Positions 19,005-28,588 of a stretch of DNA of 52,736 nt are shown here, piece by piece; the stretch's first letter is position 1, and each line of letters begins with the position of its first letter. Origin of the DNA: an uncultured Planctomycetota bacterium (lineage in GTDB: Bacteria; Planctomycetota; Planctomycetia; Pirellulales; Thermoguttaceae); NCBI GenBank assembly GCA_900317365.1, contig ONGM01000051.1:1-52736 (forward strand). The letters run 5' to 3'. A program made the translations under genes and the position numbers. The notes beneath the pieces are model-generated. The model searched no databases and had not been told where the DNA came from. It saw nothing but the letters and a program-made list of their open reading frames with translations.

Positions 19005-21656
19005 TTACGACTCGCGCGAATCGTCGTCGGGTTCGTTCCCGTCGGGATCCGGATATTGATCCGAGCCGCCGTTCAGATTGAGCGGAATCGGGTCGACGAA
19101 AGCGTAATCGGAATTTTCGGCGTCGTTCGCCGCGTTCGGGGTCGGCTGCGCGTTCGACGCGTCTTCCGTCGCTTCCTCGGACGCAGGCTCGTTCGGCGCG
19201 GGACCGAGGATTTCACGAATGCGGTCGTGATCAAGCTCTTCCTCTTCGACGAGCGCGTCGGTCAAGGCGTCGAATTGCTCGCGATGTTCCGTGAGGATTT
19301 GCCACGCGAGCGCGTCCGCTTCGTCGACGATGCGTTTGATCTCTTCGTCGATCAGTTGCGCCGTCGCTTCGCTGAACGCGCGCGATTCCGTCGTCATTTC
19401 CCGACCGAGGAACGGGTGCGTCTCCGAGCTCGGAAACGCGACCGGTCCGAGACGCTCGCTCATACCCCAACGCGCGACCATATCGCGCGCGAGTTCCGTC
19501 GCGCGTTGAAGGTCGTTCTCGACCCCCGACGTCGTCACGTTGTAAACGAGCTTTTCCGCCGCGCGACCGGCGAGCAGGTAGGCGAGGGACGCCGTCGCTT
19601 CGTTCGCGTCGTAGCTCAATTTGTCCTCGTCGGGTAGGCTCCACGTAACGCCGAGCGCGCGACCGCGCGGGATGATCGTTACCTTGTGCACCGACGAGCC
19701 GTTCGGTAAGAACCACCCGACGACGGTGTGTCCCGCCTCGTGGCACGCCGTTTTGCGCTTGTTCTCTTCCGTAATGAGTTCTTCGCGTTTGAGTCCGAGC
19801 GAAATTTTTTCGAACGCGAAGTCGAAATCGGCGGCGTTCACTTCGTTTTTATCGTTGCGAGTCGCCCAGAGCGTCGCTTCGTTGACGAAGTTGCGAATGT
19901 CGGCGCCGGTGAAGCCCGCCGTCTGCTTTGCGAGTTTGTCGACGTCGACGTCCGCGCCGACCGGAATCTTCGCGAGGTAAATCTTAAAGACGTCGACGCG
20001 GCCTTTCATCGACGGACGTCCGACCGTAATGTGACGGTCGAAACGACCGGGGCGCATGAGCGCAGGGTCGAGCACGTCGGGACGGTTCGTCGACGCCATG
20101 ACCATGACGGACTCGTTTTGAGAGAAACCGTCCATTTCGCTCAGGATTTGGTTCAACGTTTGCTCGCGCTCGTCCTGACCGCCTCCGATTCCCGCGCCGC
20201 GTTGGCGACCGACCGCGTCGATTTCGTCGATGAAGAGGATCGACGGCGCGTTCTCCTTCGCCTCCGTAAAGAGATCGCGCACGCGACTCGCGCCGACCCC
20301 GACGAACATCTGGATGAACTCGGACCCGTTCACGGAGAAGAACGGCACGTTCGCCTCGCCGGCGACCGCGCGCGCCAAGAGCGTTTTACCGGTGCCCGGA
20401 GGGCCGAATAAGAGCGTTCCTTTCGGGACGCGCGCGCCCATGCGCTCGTATTTCGCCGGGTTCTTCAGATAATCGACGACCTCGACGAGCTCCGCCTTGA
20501 CCTGATCCATTCCGGCGACGTCCTTGAACGTTACCTTCTTATCGGAGTTCGGATCGTACCTTCGCGCGAGGCTCTTCGCGACGCCGAGACCGCCGCCCAT
20601 GAAAGAGTCGCGCGTCGAACGCATCATTTTAAAGAGGAAGACGAAGAAGACGATCGTAATGAGAATCGAGCCGACGGTCAGCCACCAGGAGCGGTCGGTT
20701 TGCGGGGTCGACGTGTAAGCGCTCAGGTGTTCGCGCAGCCGTCGGTCGAGGGTAACGTCGTTGTATGCGAAGACCGGCGTTTCGCAACGGTACCTCTTGA
20801 AGAAGTATTTGTTCGTCGCCTTGCGCGAAACCGTTTCGACCATCCGCATGGCGTCCTTGGTCGAGAACGGTCCCTTTTCGAGTGAGACGAGCGACCAACG
20901 TTCTTCCGCCTGACGTCCCAGTTTGTACGTCGCGGTCATTTCGGCGCCGATCGCCTCGGCGTCTTCTTTCGTGGTCGTCGGGTGGATATTTTGCGACTTA
21001 AGGACGACGTTGTCTTTGTAGACTAGTTGCAGCACGTCCGATTTGGAGGAATCGGGGAGCACGACGACGAGGCGATCGTTTTCAGAGGCGTTTTCCGCGT
21101 TGCGAGGACTCAGTCTCCGCACGGAAAGAGCGTTAAATTCCTCGGTGAGACGCTCGTCGATTTCATTCGCCAGATCTTTATGGCTCTTATTGAAGAGCGC
21201 GATCATATAGGAGAATTCCGCTTTTCCGTTCGGAATCAGTTCGATCCATTCCCCGATGGTGGGAATTTCACGAAAGGACCCTGTGATCGTCGTTCCCTTT
21301 GTTTCCGCAGACTCGAGTTTATCGGAGTCGAGCGCGGCGTTGAACGCCGTCCAGGTGATTTCGTTTGATTTCGGCGTCGAGAACGAGGCGTAAGCGAAAT
21401 AGACGGCGGCTGCGAGCGCGATGACAAAGACGAGTCGCGACGGCGCAAAACGCCGCGGTTCCTGCGGCGCGTTATAACGCGGCGGCTCCGGTCCCTTGCC
21501 GTCGCCTCCGTTGCCGCCCCCGCGCTTAAATTGATCGGGAATCCGCCTGTACGACTCGTCGCTGATCGGCGACTGATCGTCGTCTCGACGCTCTTCCAAG
21601 ATGGCGACGGGACGATTTTCGCCGCAGATTCGGCTAAAAAACGATCTGAATTTCAT
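19005..21656 (-). CDS. ftsH: ATP-dependent zinc metalloprotease FtsH
   Basis: This is an 883-residue AAA+ membrane protease that degrades unstable or unassembled membrane proteins. The features in order are a long, Gly-rich cytoplasmic N-terminus (1-72, longer than in Escherichia coli), TM1 (about 73-92), a large periplasmic domain (about 95-322), TM2 (about 325-342), Walker A GPPGTGKT (418-425), Walker B ILFIDEID, the second region of homology with RPGRFDRHI, and the zinc site HEAGH (639-643). An acidic, Pro-rich tail of about 70 residues follows. The start at 21656 has GAGAGGA upstream. A perfect minus-strand TATAAT lies at 21749-21754 without a convincing -35. A radical SAM gene follows in the same transcription unit. 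Confidence 0.96.
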   Translation of the reverse strand: MKFRSFFSRICGENRPVAILEERRDDDQSPISDESYRRIPDQFKRGGGNGGDGKGPEPPRYNAPQEPRRFAPSRLVFVIALAAAVYFAYASFSTPKSNEITWTAFNAALDSDKLESAETKGTTITGSFREIPTIGEWIELIPNGKAEFSYMIALFNKSHKDLANEIDERLTEEFNALSVRRLSPRNAENASENDRLVVVLPDSSKSDVLQLVYKDNVVLKSQNIHPTTTKEDAEAIGAEMTATYKLGRQAEERWSLVSLEKGPFSTKDAMRMVETVSRKATNKYFFKRYRCETPVFAYNDVTLDRRLREHLSAYTSTPQTDRSWWLTVGSILITIVFFVFLFKMMRSTRDSFMGGGLGVAKSLARRYDPNSDKKVTFKDVAGMDQVKAELVEVVDYLKNPAKYERMGARVPKGTLLFGPPGTGKTLLARAVAGEANVPFFSVNGSEFIQMFVGVGASRVRDLFTEAKENAPSILFIDEIDAVGRQRGAGIGGGQDEREQTLNQILSEMDGFSQNESVMVMASTNRPDVLDPALMRPGRFDRHITVGRPSMKGRVDVFKIYLAKIPVGADVDVDKLAKQTAGFTGADIRNFVNEATLWATRNDKNEVNAADFDFAFEKISLGLKREELITEENKRKTACHEAGHTVVGWFLPNGSSVHKVTIIPRGRALGVTWSLPDEDKLSYDANEATASLAYLLAGRAAEKLVYNVTTSGVENDLQRATELARDMVARWGMSERLGPVAFPSSETHPFLGREMTTESRAFSEATAQLIDEEIKRIVDEADALAWQILTEHREQFDALTDALVEEEELDHDRIREILGPAPNEPASEEATEDASNAQPTPNAANDAENSDYAFVDPIPLNLNGGSDQYPDPDGNEPDDDSRES

Positions 21657-21898
21657 TCAAGGATTCCTCTCTTTTCGATTTTTCGAGCGTTGACCGCGAC
21701 GCGCTTGACGACGCGTCGAGCGATTTCTCCGTTTCGACGTTCCGCGTCATTATAGCGCCGTTTGATAAATAATCTAGTATTAAGGGCGCCTCTTTTGAAA
21801 GTTGGAACGTTTGGGACGATTGAGCGATTGGGGTAATCTTAGCGGAGGCGTTTGTCAACGCCGTCCGTTGTCGCCGTACGAAGCGTGCGCCGCGCCGC

Positions 21899-21927
21899 TT
21901 GCGTCGTTGGCGTTCTTATATTATAAT
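21899..21927 (+). promoter_or_regulatory. Promoter of the uvrA paralogue
   Basis: TTGCGT (21899-21904) is followed after 17 bp by TATAAT (21922-21927). Transcription would start near 21934, giving a leader of about 145 nt that includes the duplicated segment at 21981-22066. Confidence 0.6.
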
Positions 21928-21980
21928 GGTTGCGCTTTTGACGGAGCGTTCGGCGCGTTTTGCGCGTCGGGTAGGACTCA

Positions 21981-22152
21981 CGAGGCGTATCGACGTCAAA
22001 TTTTCACGCGGATTGGCGGCATGGTTTCGACCGCATATCGAACCCCGGCGCGCCGCATAGAAATTACGAGGCGTATCTATGTCAAATTTACACGCGGATT
22101 GGCGGCAAGGTCGCGACTGTATTGCGGTGCGCGGCGCGCGCGCGAACAACCT
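21981..22152 (+). repeat. 86-bp tandem duplication of the 5' end of the uvrA paralogue
   Basis: Positions 21981-22020 match 22067-22106 at 37 of 40 bases (both begin cgaggcgtat and end gattggcggc). Weaker similarity continues to the end of the 86-bp unit. The downstream copy carries the start codon ATG at 22079. In the upstream copy the same codon is ACG. The upstream copy translates in the corresponding frame as SNFHADWRHGFDRIS, against SNLHADWRQGRDCIA in the gene, then hits a stop before the real start. Confidence 0.8.
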
Positions 22153-25100
22153 GAAGTCGGTTGACCTCGATATACCGTATTATCGCGTAACGACGTTTTG
22201 CGGGTTAAGCGGCAGCGGAAAGAGCAGTATGGCGCTCGACGTCTTGTACGCGGAAGGTCAACGACGTTACGTCGAATGCTTTTCGCCGAGTATGCGCGCG
22301 AAGTTGGAGCGAGTGAGCAAGCCGGACGTGGACGAGATTCTCGGACTTCTTCCGGCGATCGCGGTAACGTCGTTCGAGCCGTCGAATTCGCCGCGCGCGA
22401 CGCTCGGTTACGCGACGGAGGCGATCGACTATCTCCGGGACGTCTTCGCACAGATCGGCGTTCCCTACTGCGAATCTCACGAAAGTCCGCGCGAAATCAA
22501 GAGCTATTCCCCCGAGAGCGTCGCGCGAACGCTCGTCGCCGCGAACGGCGCGAAAGCGACGATCTGCTTTGAGCCGCCTCTCGAAAGCTACTGTCGCCAA
22601 AGTCAAGACGACTTTGAGCAAGAATGGCGCCAAAAAGGGTTCCATCGCGTCGTCGTTTCCGGAAAAAGTTACGATTTGCAACGTCCGGAAGGAATTGCGA
22701 ACGACGAATTCCGTTGGGCCAAGCTCTTAAAGTTGGCGGACGGAGAGGGTCGATCCGAAGACGAAAAGCGCGCGGACGCCGGATTCCGCAGTCAAAGCGT
22801 TCCGAAGAAATTCGGCGCGACGGACGACGCGGACGCCAACGAGGAACTCGACTCGGGGGACGCCGGAAGCGGACTCGCGTCCGGCGCGCTCTTGCTCGAT
22901 CCCGCGCTCGATCCCGCGCTCAGACGCGATAAGCGTTACGTCGACTTGCGCGTCAAAGTCGTTAAAGAGACGCAGCCGCCTCGTATTCTTTTTACCGTTG
23001 ATCGCGTTCTTCTCAAGGAAGAAAATCTCGCAAGATTGATCGATTCCGTCGAAACGGCGTACGCGTACGGCGAAGCGCGATGCTGGGTTATCGTCGACTC
23101 CGACGTCGCGGAACTCGCCGAACTCGGAACCCCGTTTCTCTTGGACGGAGTCGAGAAGCGCGTCGTCGCGTTTAGTCGCGCGTTGCGGTGCCACGTCTGC
23201 GGCGACGAATTTCCCGACGTTACGCCGAATCTTTTCAATCCGGAATGCGCGGCGGGAGCGTGCGACGTCTGCGGCGGACTCGGCGTTATCGACGCGTTCG
23301 ACGAATCCCTCGTCGTTCCGCTACCGTGGAAATCGATACGCGACGGCGCTATCGTTCCCTGGAAGTCGAAACCGTATCACGACAAATATCTGAAGGATCT
23401 CCTCGATCGCGCCGACGTTCTCAAAGTGCGCGTCGACGTTCCTTTCAACGAATTGACGCGCGAAGAGCGCGCCGTTCTTTTCGACGGTTCCGCGCGACTC
23501 GATTTTATCGGGCTTAACGGGTTCTTTACGAAACTTCTCAAAGAGAAGTACAAGATGCACATTCGCGGCTTTTTGCGCAACTTTCAGCGTTCGACGACGT
23601 GCCCGCTCTGCAACGGCGCTCGATTGCGACTCGACGCTCTGCGCGTTAAGGTCGCTGGTCGCAACATAGCGGAGTACGCGAGCGCCCCCCTTGCGAAGAC
23701 GTTCGCGATTTTGGACGAATTCCAGCGGAATCGCAAGTCGGCGTCGCGCCCTTACGTCGAGTCCCCGGCGTTGGAGCGACTTCTCGTCAAACTTCGTTTC
23801 TTGAAGAACGTCGGGCTTGGATATTTGACGTTGAATCGTCCGGTGAAGACGCTCAGTTCGGGGGAGCTCCGTCGCGCGTCCTTCGCCAAGGCGCTCGCGT
23901 CGGATCTCGTGGACATGCTTTACGTGCTCGACGAGCCGACGAACGGCCTCCATCCGGCGGACGCGGACGAGCTTTCCGACATGATCCTTGACCTTCGCGA
24001 TCGCGGCAACACGGTGGTGGTCGTCGATCACAACGAGTCCGTTTTAAAGAAATCGGACGGGATCGTCGAGTTCGGCCCGGAGGCGGGTCAGAAGGGCGGA
24101 AAGGTTGTTTTTCAGGGGAATTTCGAGGAATTAAAGAGCGCGCGCACGCTTACGGGCCGCTATCTTTCCGGCGGACGTAAGGGAGGCGGGGGCGTGCGGC
24201 GTCCGATCGACGACAAGCAGACGCTGAAACTCGTCGGCGCTTCGGGCTACAATCTTCAAAACGTCGACGCGACGTTTCCGCTTCACACGCTTTGCGTGAC
24301 GACGGGCGTGAGCGGGGCGGGTAAGAGCGCGCTCGTGTGCGAGACGCTTTATCCGGCGGTCTGCTCGTCGATCGGGGCGGATCCGGGGAACGGCGTCGTC
24401 GCTTTGCCGTACAAATCAATCTCGGGTTACGAGAAAATCGTTGAGGCGACGCTCGTCGATCAGACGCCGATCGGTCGTTCGCCGCGTTCGAATCCGGTTA
24501 CGTTTTTGAAGATTTTCGACGATATTCGCGCGGTTTACGCGGAAGTATCGGAAGCGAAAATGCGCGGTTACAACGCGGGTTTCTTTAGTTTCAACGTGGA
24601 CGGCGGTCGTTGCGACGCGTGCAAAGGCGAGGGGTTCGTTCGAATGAATTCCCGATTTCTTTCGGACGACTACGCCGAGTGCCCCGACTGCGGCGGCAAA
24701 CGGTATAAAAAACCGATTCTCGATATTCTCTATCGCGGGCGAAGCATAGCCGACGCGCTGGAAATGTCGGCGTCGGACGCGTTCGTGCATTTTCGAAGTT
24801 TTCCGAAGATTCAGTACAAACTTAAGAGGATGATCGACGTCGGACTCGGGTATCTCAAGTTAGGTCAGCCGGCGAATAAACTTTCCGGCGGCGAAGCGCA
24901 ACGACTGAAGCTGGCGTCGTATCTCGCTTCCCCGAGCAAAGGCGAGCGTCTTTTTATCATGGACGAGCTTTCGAACGGACTCCATTTCGCGGACGTCGTT
25001 CGTATAATCGACTGTCTCAACGAGATCGTCGACTCCGGGAATTCGGTGATTCTGATCGACCATAATCCTCTCGTTATGAAAGCGGCGGATTATATCGTGG

Positions 25101-25225
25101 ACATAGGGCCCGGGGCAGGTGAGCAAGGCGGGCTCATCGTCGCGCAAGGCGTTCCGGAGGAGATCGCGAAGCGGGTCGATTCGGCGACGGGTCGCGTTCT
25201 CGCGTCGATTTTGCCGGGGGTCTAA
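22079..25225 (+). CDS. Divergent UvrA-type ABC ATPase (excinuclease subunit A paralogue)
   Basis: This is a 1048-residue protein with the full UvrA layout: Walker A GLSGSGKSS (42-50), a CHVCGDEF...CDVCGG zinc module, CPLCNGARLRLDALRV, signature LSSGELRRAS with Walker B YVLDEPTNGLHPAD, a second Walker A GVSGAGKSAL, a zinc finger CDACKGEG...CPDCGGKRY, and signature LSGGEAQRLKLA with Walker B FIMDELSNGLHFAD. UvrA dimers recognise DNA damage with UvrB. This copy departs from housekeeping UvrA: the first signature is LSSGELRR, the second Walker B is followed by LSNGLH instead of PTTGLH, and a low-complexity insertion sits near 225-290. I therefore treat it as a paralogue and give no symbol. The start has GAGG about 9 nt upstream. 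Confidence 0.85.
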   Translation: MSNLHADWRQGRDCIAVRGARANNLKSVDLDIPYYRVTTFCGLSGSGKSSMALDVLYAEGQRRYVECFSPSMRAKLERVSKPDVDEILGLLPAIAVTSFEPSNSPRATLGYATEAIDYLRDVFAQIGVPYCESHESPREIKSYSPESVARTLVAANGAKATICFEPPLESYCRQSQDDFEQEWRQKGFHRVVVSGKSYDLQRPEGIANDEFRWAKLLKLADGEGRSEDEKRADAGFRSQSVPKKFGATDDADANEELDSGDAGSGLASGALLLDPALDPALRRDKRYVDLRVKVVKETQPPRILFTVDRVLLKEENLARLIDSVETAYAYGEARCWVIVDSDVAELAELGTPFLLDGVEKRVVAFSRALRCHVCGDEFPDVTPNLFNPECAAGACDVCGGLGVIDAFDESLVVPLPWKSIRDGAIVPWKSKPYHDKYLKDLLDRADVLKVRVDVPFNELTREERAVLFDGSARLDFIGLNGFFTKLLKEKYKMHIRGFLRNFQRSTTCPLCNGARLRLDALRVKVAGRNIAEYASAPLAKTFAILDEFQRNRKSASRPYVESPALERLLVKLRFLKNVGLGYLTLNRPVKTLSSGELRRASFAKALASDLVDMLYVLDEPTNGLHPADADELSDMILDLRDRGNTVVVVDHNESVLKKSDGIVEFGPEAGQKGGKVVFQGNFEELKSARTLTGRYLSGGRKGGGGVRRPIDDKQTLKLVGASGYNLQNVDATFPLHTLCVTTGVSGAGKSALVCETLYPAVCSSIGADPGNGVVALPYKSISGYEKIVEATLVDQTPIGRSPRSNPVTFLKIFDDIRAVYAEVSEAKMRGYNAGFFSFNVDGGRCDACKGEGFVRMNSRFLSDDYAECPDCGGKRYKKPILDILYRGRSIADALEMSASDAFVHFRSFPKIQYKLKRMIDVGLGYLKLGQPANKLSGGEAQRLKLASYLASPSKGERLFIMDELSNGLHFADVVRIIDCLNEIVDSGNSVILIDHNPLVMKAADYIVDIGPGAGEQGGLIVAQGVPEEIAKRVDSATGRVLASILPGV

Positions 25226-25265
25226 ACGCGCGCGAGATTTCGAGCGAAACAAGACGCGCTCCGAC

Positions 25266-25293
25266 TTGTCGGGCTTTCAAATAGCGCTATAAT
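25266..25293 (+). promoter_or_regulatory. Promoter of ilvN
   Basis: TTGTCG (25266-25271) is followed after 16 bp by TATAAT (25288-25293), about 70 nt upstream of the ilvN ATG. Confidence 0.5.
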
Positions 25294-25366
25294 GGCGAGA
25301 ATCAGTCAGTCGGGGCGCGCGCGGTTTGACGCGCGCGTTTGACTCAATTCGTTAGGACGAAAGCTC

Positions 25367-25894
25367 ATGAGAAACGTAATTTCGATTAAAGTGCAGAACG
25401 TGCCCGGCGTCTTATCGCACGTCGCAGGGTTGCTCGCGTCGCGCGCGTTCAACGTCGACAGTTTGACGGTCTGCGCCACAGACGATCCGAAGTTCTCTCG
25501 CATGACCGTCGTTCTTGACGTCGAACCGGAACTCGTGGGACAGGTCGAGAGTCAGCTTCGCAAGCTCGTAACGGTCGTCGAGACGACGAACCTATCGAAC
25601 GTCCCGCACGTCGAGCGAGAATTGGCGTTGATTCGCGTTGTGGCGACCCCGCGCGAGCGCTTGAGCGCGTTGGAGCTTGCGGAGATTTTCCGCGCGCGCG
25701 TCGTCGACGTCGCGCCGAATTCGTTGCTCTTTGAGATTTCCGGTCGCTGTTCGAAACTCGACGCTTTTATTGAAGCGTTGGCGCCGTTGCAAATCGTCAG
25801 CGTCGCGCGGTCGGGAAGTATTGCGTCCGCGCGCGGCGATTACGATCTCAAGCGCAAAGGTATCGCGCCGAAACCGGAGCCGCGAGCAGATTAA
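25367..25894 (+). CDS. ilvN: Acetolactate synthase small (regulatory) subunit
   Basis: This is a 175-residue protein with an N-terminal ACT domain (ISIKVQNVPGVLSHVAGLLASRAFNVDSL). A C-terminal ALS_ss domain follows (ALIRVVATPRERLSALELAEIFRARVVDV, FEISGRCSKLDAFIEAL). It binds branched-chain amino acids and regulates the catalytic subunit IlvB in valine/leucine/isoleucine synthesis. The length is normal for the long bacterial form. No ilvB is in the window. ilvC lies 119 bp downstream on the same strand, consistent with a pathway cluster. Confidence 0.95.
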   Translation: MRNVISIKVQNVPGVLSHVAGLLASRAFNVDSLTVCATDDPKFSRMTVVLDVEPELVGQVESQLRKLVTVVETTNLSNVPHVERELALIRVVATPRERLSALELAEIFRARVVDVAPNSLLFEISGRCSKLDAFIEALAPLQIVSVARSGSIASARGDYDLKRKGIAPKPEPRAD

Positions 25895-25935
25895 ATCAAT
25901 CCCGAATCAGTAAAGAAGCCAAGACGCCGGAACGC

Positions 25936-25964
25936 TTGCGTTTGCGCGCCTTTTTATATATTGT
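25936..25964 (+). promoter_or_regulatory. Possible promoter of ilvC
   Basis: TTGCGT (25936-25941) is followed after 17 bp by TATTGT (25959-25964), about 45 nt before the ilvC ATG. The match is weak, and read-through from ilvN is equally possible. Confidence 0.3.
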
Positions 25965-25998
25965 AACGTCCTTATGCGACGCTATCACACCCTAGTAA

Positions 25999-27018
<1,020 letters not shown>

Positions 27019-27054
27019 TCTCCGATTGCGAACGATCGCTTTAGCGAATACGAG

Positions 27055-27093
27055 AAGGGGAAATTGCGTCGCGCGGTTTCCCCTTTCCTTTTG
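27055..27093 (+). terminator. Intrinsic terminator of ilvC
   Basis: The stem AAGGGGAAA/TTTCCCCTT (27055-27063 with 27077-27085) is followed by a pyrimidine-rich tail (TCCTTTTGTTC). Confidence 0.6.
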
Positions 27094-27199
27094 TTCTTTC
27101 CGCTTTTCTTGCGTCCCCCTCGCCGCGTATTGTCGCGTGTTGTCGCCGCCGTATTGTCGCCGCTGGGGGCGTAACGTTCAACTCAAAGATGAGAAACGT

Positions 27200-27709
27200 A
27201 TGAAACACGAACCGAGCGCGCCGCCGGAATATGGCAAAATCGCCGGAATCGACTTTGGAACGGTCAGAATCGGGGTCGCCGTCTGCGATCCCGAACGACG
27301 CATCGCGTTTCCGCATGAGATTTATCGTCGCCGGAACGAGAAGCTCGACGTCGAGCATTTTCAAAAGCTCGTTCGCGAAGAGAAGATCGTTCACATCGTC
27401 TTCGGACTGCCGCTCCATTGCAACGGTGATTTCGGGGAAAAGGCGCGACAAGCGGTCGAGTTTGCGAATCGGATCGCGGACGCGACGGGACTGTCGATCG
27501 ATTTCATGGACGAACGTTTTACAAGCGCGATCGCCGACGAGTATTTGCGCAGCGCGAACGTTAAAGCGAAGGATCGACGACAAAAGCTCGACGATATCGC
27601 CGCGCAAATTATTCTCTCGACCTATCTCGATCGCGGATGCGTCGGAACGCGCGAATTTCTGTCCCTAGACGACGCGGACGACGACGATAACGACGCAAAA
27701 GAAGAATGA
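27200..27709 (+). CDS. ruvX: RuvX/YqgF family putative pre-16S rRNA nuclease / Holliday junction resolvase
   Basis: This is a 169-residue RNase H-fold protein. The motifs are GIDFGTVRIGVAV (first catalytic Asp), IVFGLPLHCNGDFGEKA, MDERFTSAIADE and the C-terminal acidic KLDDIAAQIIL. YqgF has been implicated in maturing the 5' end of 16S rRNA and was earlier proposed as a Holliday-junction resolvase. I place the start at 27200 (MKHEPSAPP); the frame continues upstream to 27026 but crosses the ilvC terminator and has no family similarity there. The C-terminus has an acidic tail (DDADDDDNDAKEE). Confidence 0.9.
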   Translation: MKHEPSAPPEYGKIAGIDFGTVRIGVAVCDPERRIAFPHEIYRRRNEKLDVEHFQKLVREEKIVHIVFGLPLHCNGDFGEKARQAVEFANRIADATGLSIDFMDERFTSAIADEYLRSANVKAKDRRQKLDDIAAQIILSTYLDRGCVGTREFLSLDDADDDDNDAKEE

Positions 27710-27726
27710 TTTTTCTGGTTTGTAAG

Positions 27727-27754
27727 TTGAAATCGGCTTTGCGACGCGTATAAT
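27727..27754 (+). promoter_or_regulatory. Near-consensus promoter of the candidate long ncRNA
   Basis: TTGAAA (27727-27732) is followed after 16 bp by TATAAT (27749-27754). Transcription should start at about 27760-27761, exactly where the 5' arm of the closing stem begins. Confidence 0.65.
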
Positions 27755-27759
27755 AACGC

Positions 27760-28518
27760 ATGCCGTAAGGAAACGCGCGGCAACGAGTCGCAACCTGCGC
27801 GTTATCGCGTTGCCGTTGCGGCGAACAAAAAGTCCGTTCAAGGACTAAGCGCTAAGCGTTTCATGACGAAGTTGGCAGTTGTTCAAGGCAGAAGGCGGTA
27901 TCGAGTAGCGAGAAAAAATCGCGCCGGATTTGGAAACTAAGAGCGAAAGAATAAAGAGCGACCGCCGTTCTTTGAGCGCGTTCCTCGCGCGTGGCGGTCG
28001 GGTTAAGGGATAATCGTTCGCGGCGAGTCGCCGTTGCGAATGCGACGGACGCGCGTCGTCGAACTTCTTGATTCTTTATTTTTCTCTCGTTTCTTTTTTC
28101 GGAGCGGCGCCTCCTCCTCGGAGCGGATGGCTCCAACGAACTCTTAATTCGTCACTTTGATCTCTTCGGAGATCACCATGTTAGGGTAAGCGACGCTCTT
28201 TAGCGGCGTTATAGCCGCAGGTCGCGAGCGCGGAATTTTCCTTCCGACGTCGTGTCGGACGAGGCGTTCGCGTCTCGGGCGAGTTTTGCGAGTTTGCGTT
28301 CGCGCGAAATCGCGGGACTTTTAGTAGCCAGGCGCCTATTACGGGTCGCGCGGATCGACGTTTTTCAGGACGTTTTGCGCGTGCGCGGAACGCCCTGATC
28401 GCCGCGCGGCTACGGCCAAGTTCCTTCGCCTATGCGATTAAGCCCGTTGCGGAAAGAAAGCGATTTCTTTTGCGTCCGGCGCGTCTAGGACGACGCGCGA
28501 ATCCTTACGGCATTTTTC
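27760..28518 (+). ncRNA. Candidate long structured non-coding RNA, about 760 nt
   Basis: No protein-coding gene is credible in this segment. ATGCCGTAAGG at 27760-27770 is fully complementary to CCTTACGGCAT at 28503-28513. CGCGCG at 27774-27779 can pair with 28494-28499, so the two ends close on each other, with TTTTT at 28513-28517 forming a terminator-like end. Local hairpins inside include CGGCAACG/CGTTGCCG (27778-27785/27808-27815), AGTCC/GGACT (27831-27846), CGACCGCC/GGCGGTCG (27959-27966/27993-28000), TGATCTC-TTCG-GAGATCA (28158-28175), GCGGC/GCCGC (28203-28218), TCCGAC/GTCGGA (28243-28259), a TTCG-capped stem (28261-28276) and AAAGAAA-GCGA-TTTCTTT (28453-28470). I looked for RNase P RNA, tmRNA, SRP RNA, 6S and group II intron hallmarks and found none. 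A very long regulatory leader of the next gene is an alternative. Confidence 0.62.
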
Positions 28519-28588
28519 ATTTCATTGATTTCCTCCCGACTCGTCGCGTCGGATCGGCGCGGCTTTGGACAATTCAGAGAGGCTTTGT

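Noticed and set aside
18339..19637. Long plus-strand open frame (432 codons) antisense to ftsH and the radical SAM gene
   Set aside because: It overlaps two unambiguous genes, has an Arg/Val-rich composition with no domain, and is explained by the codon bias (GAC/GTC/TCG/CGA) that removes antisense stops.
27861..28136. 91-codon minus-strand frame within the candidate RNA
   Set aside because: It is Arg/Ala/Ser-rich, has no ribosome-binding site or family, and covers hairpins of the RNA.
27760..28518. Identification of the long RNA as RNase P RNA, tmRNA, SRP RNA, 6S RNA or a group II intron
   Set aside because: I found no GAGGAAAGTCC or ACAGAA elements (RNase P), no tRNA-like CCA end or degradation tag ending ALAA (tmRNA), no GGAAG/AGCA Alu-less core (SRP) and no domain V-like hairpin. 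The length also exceeds all but large introns.
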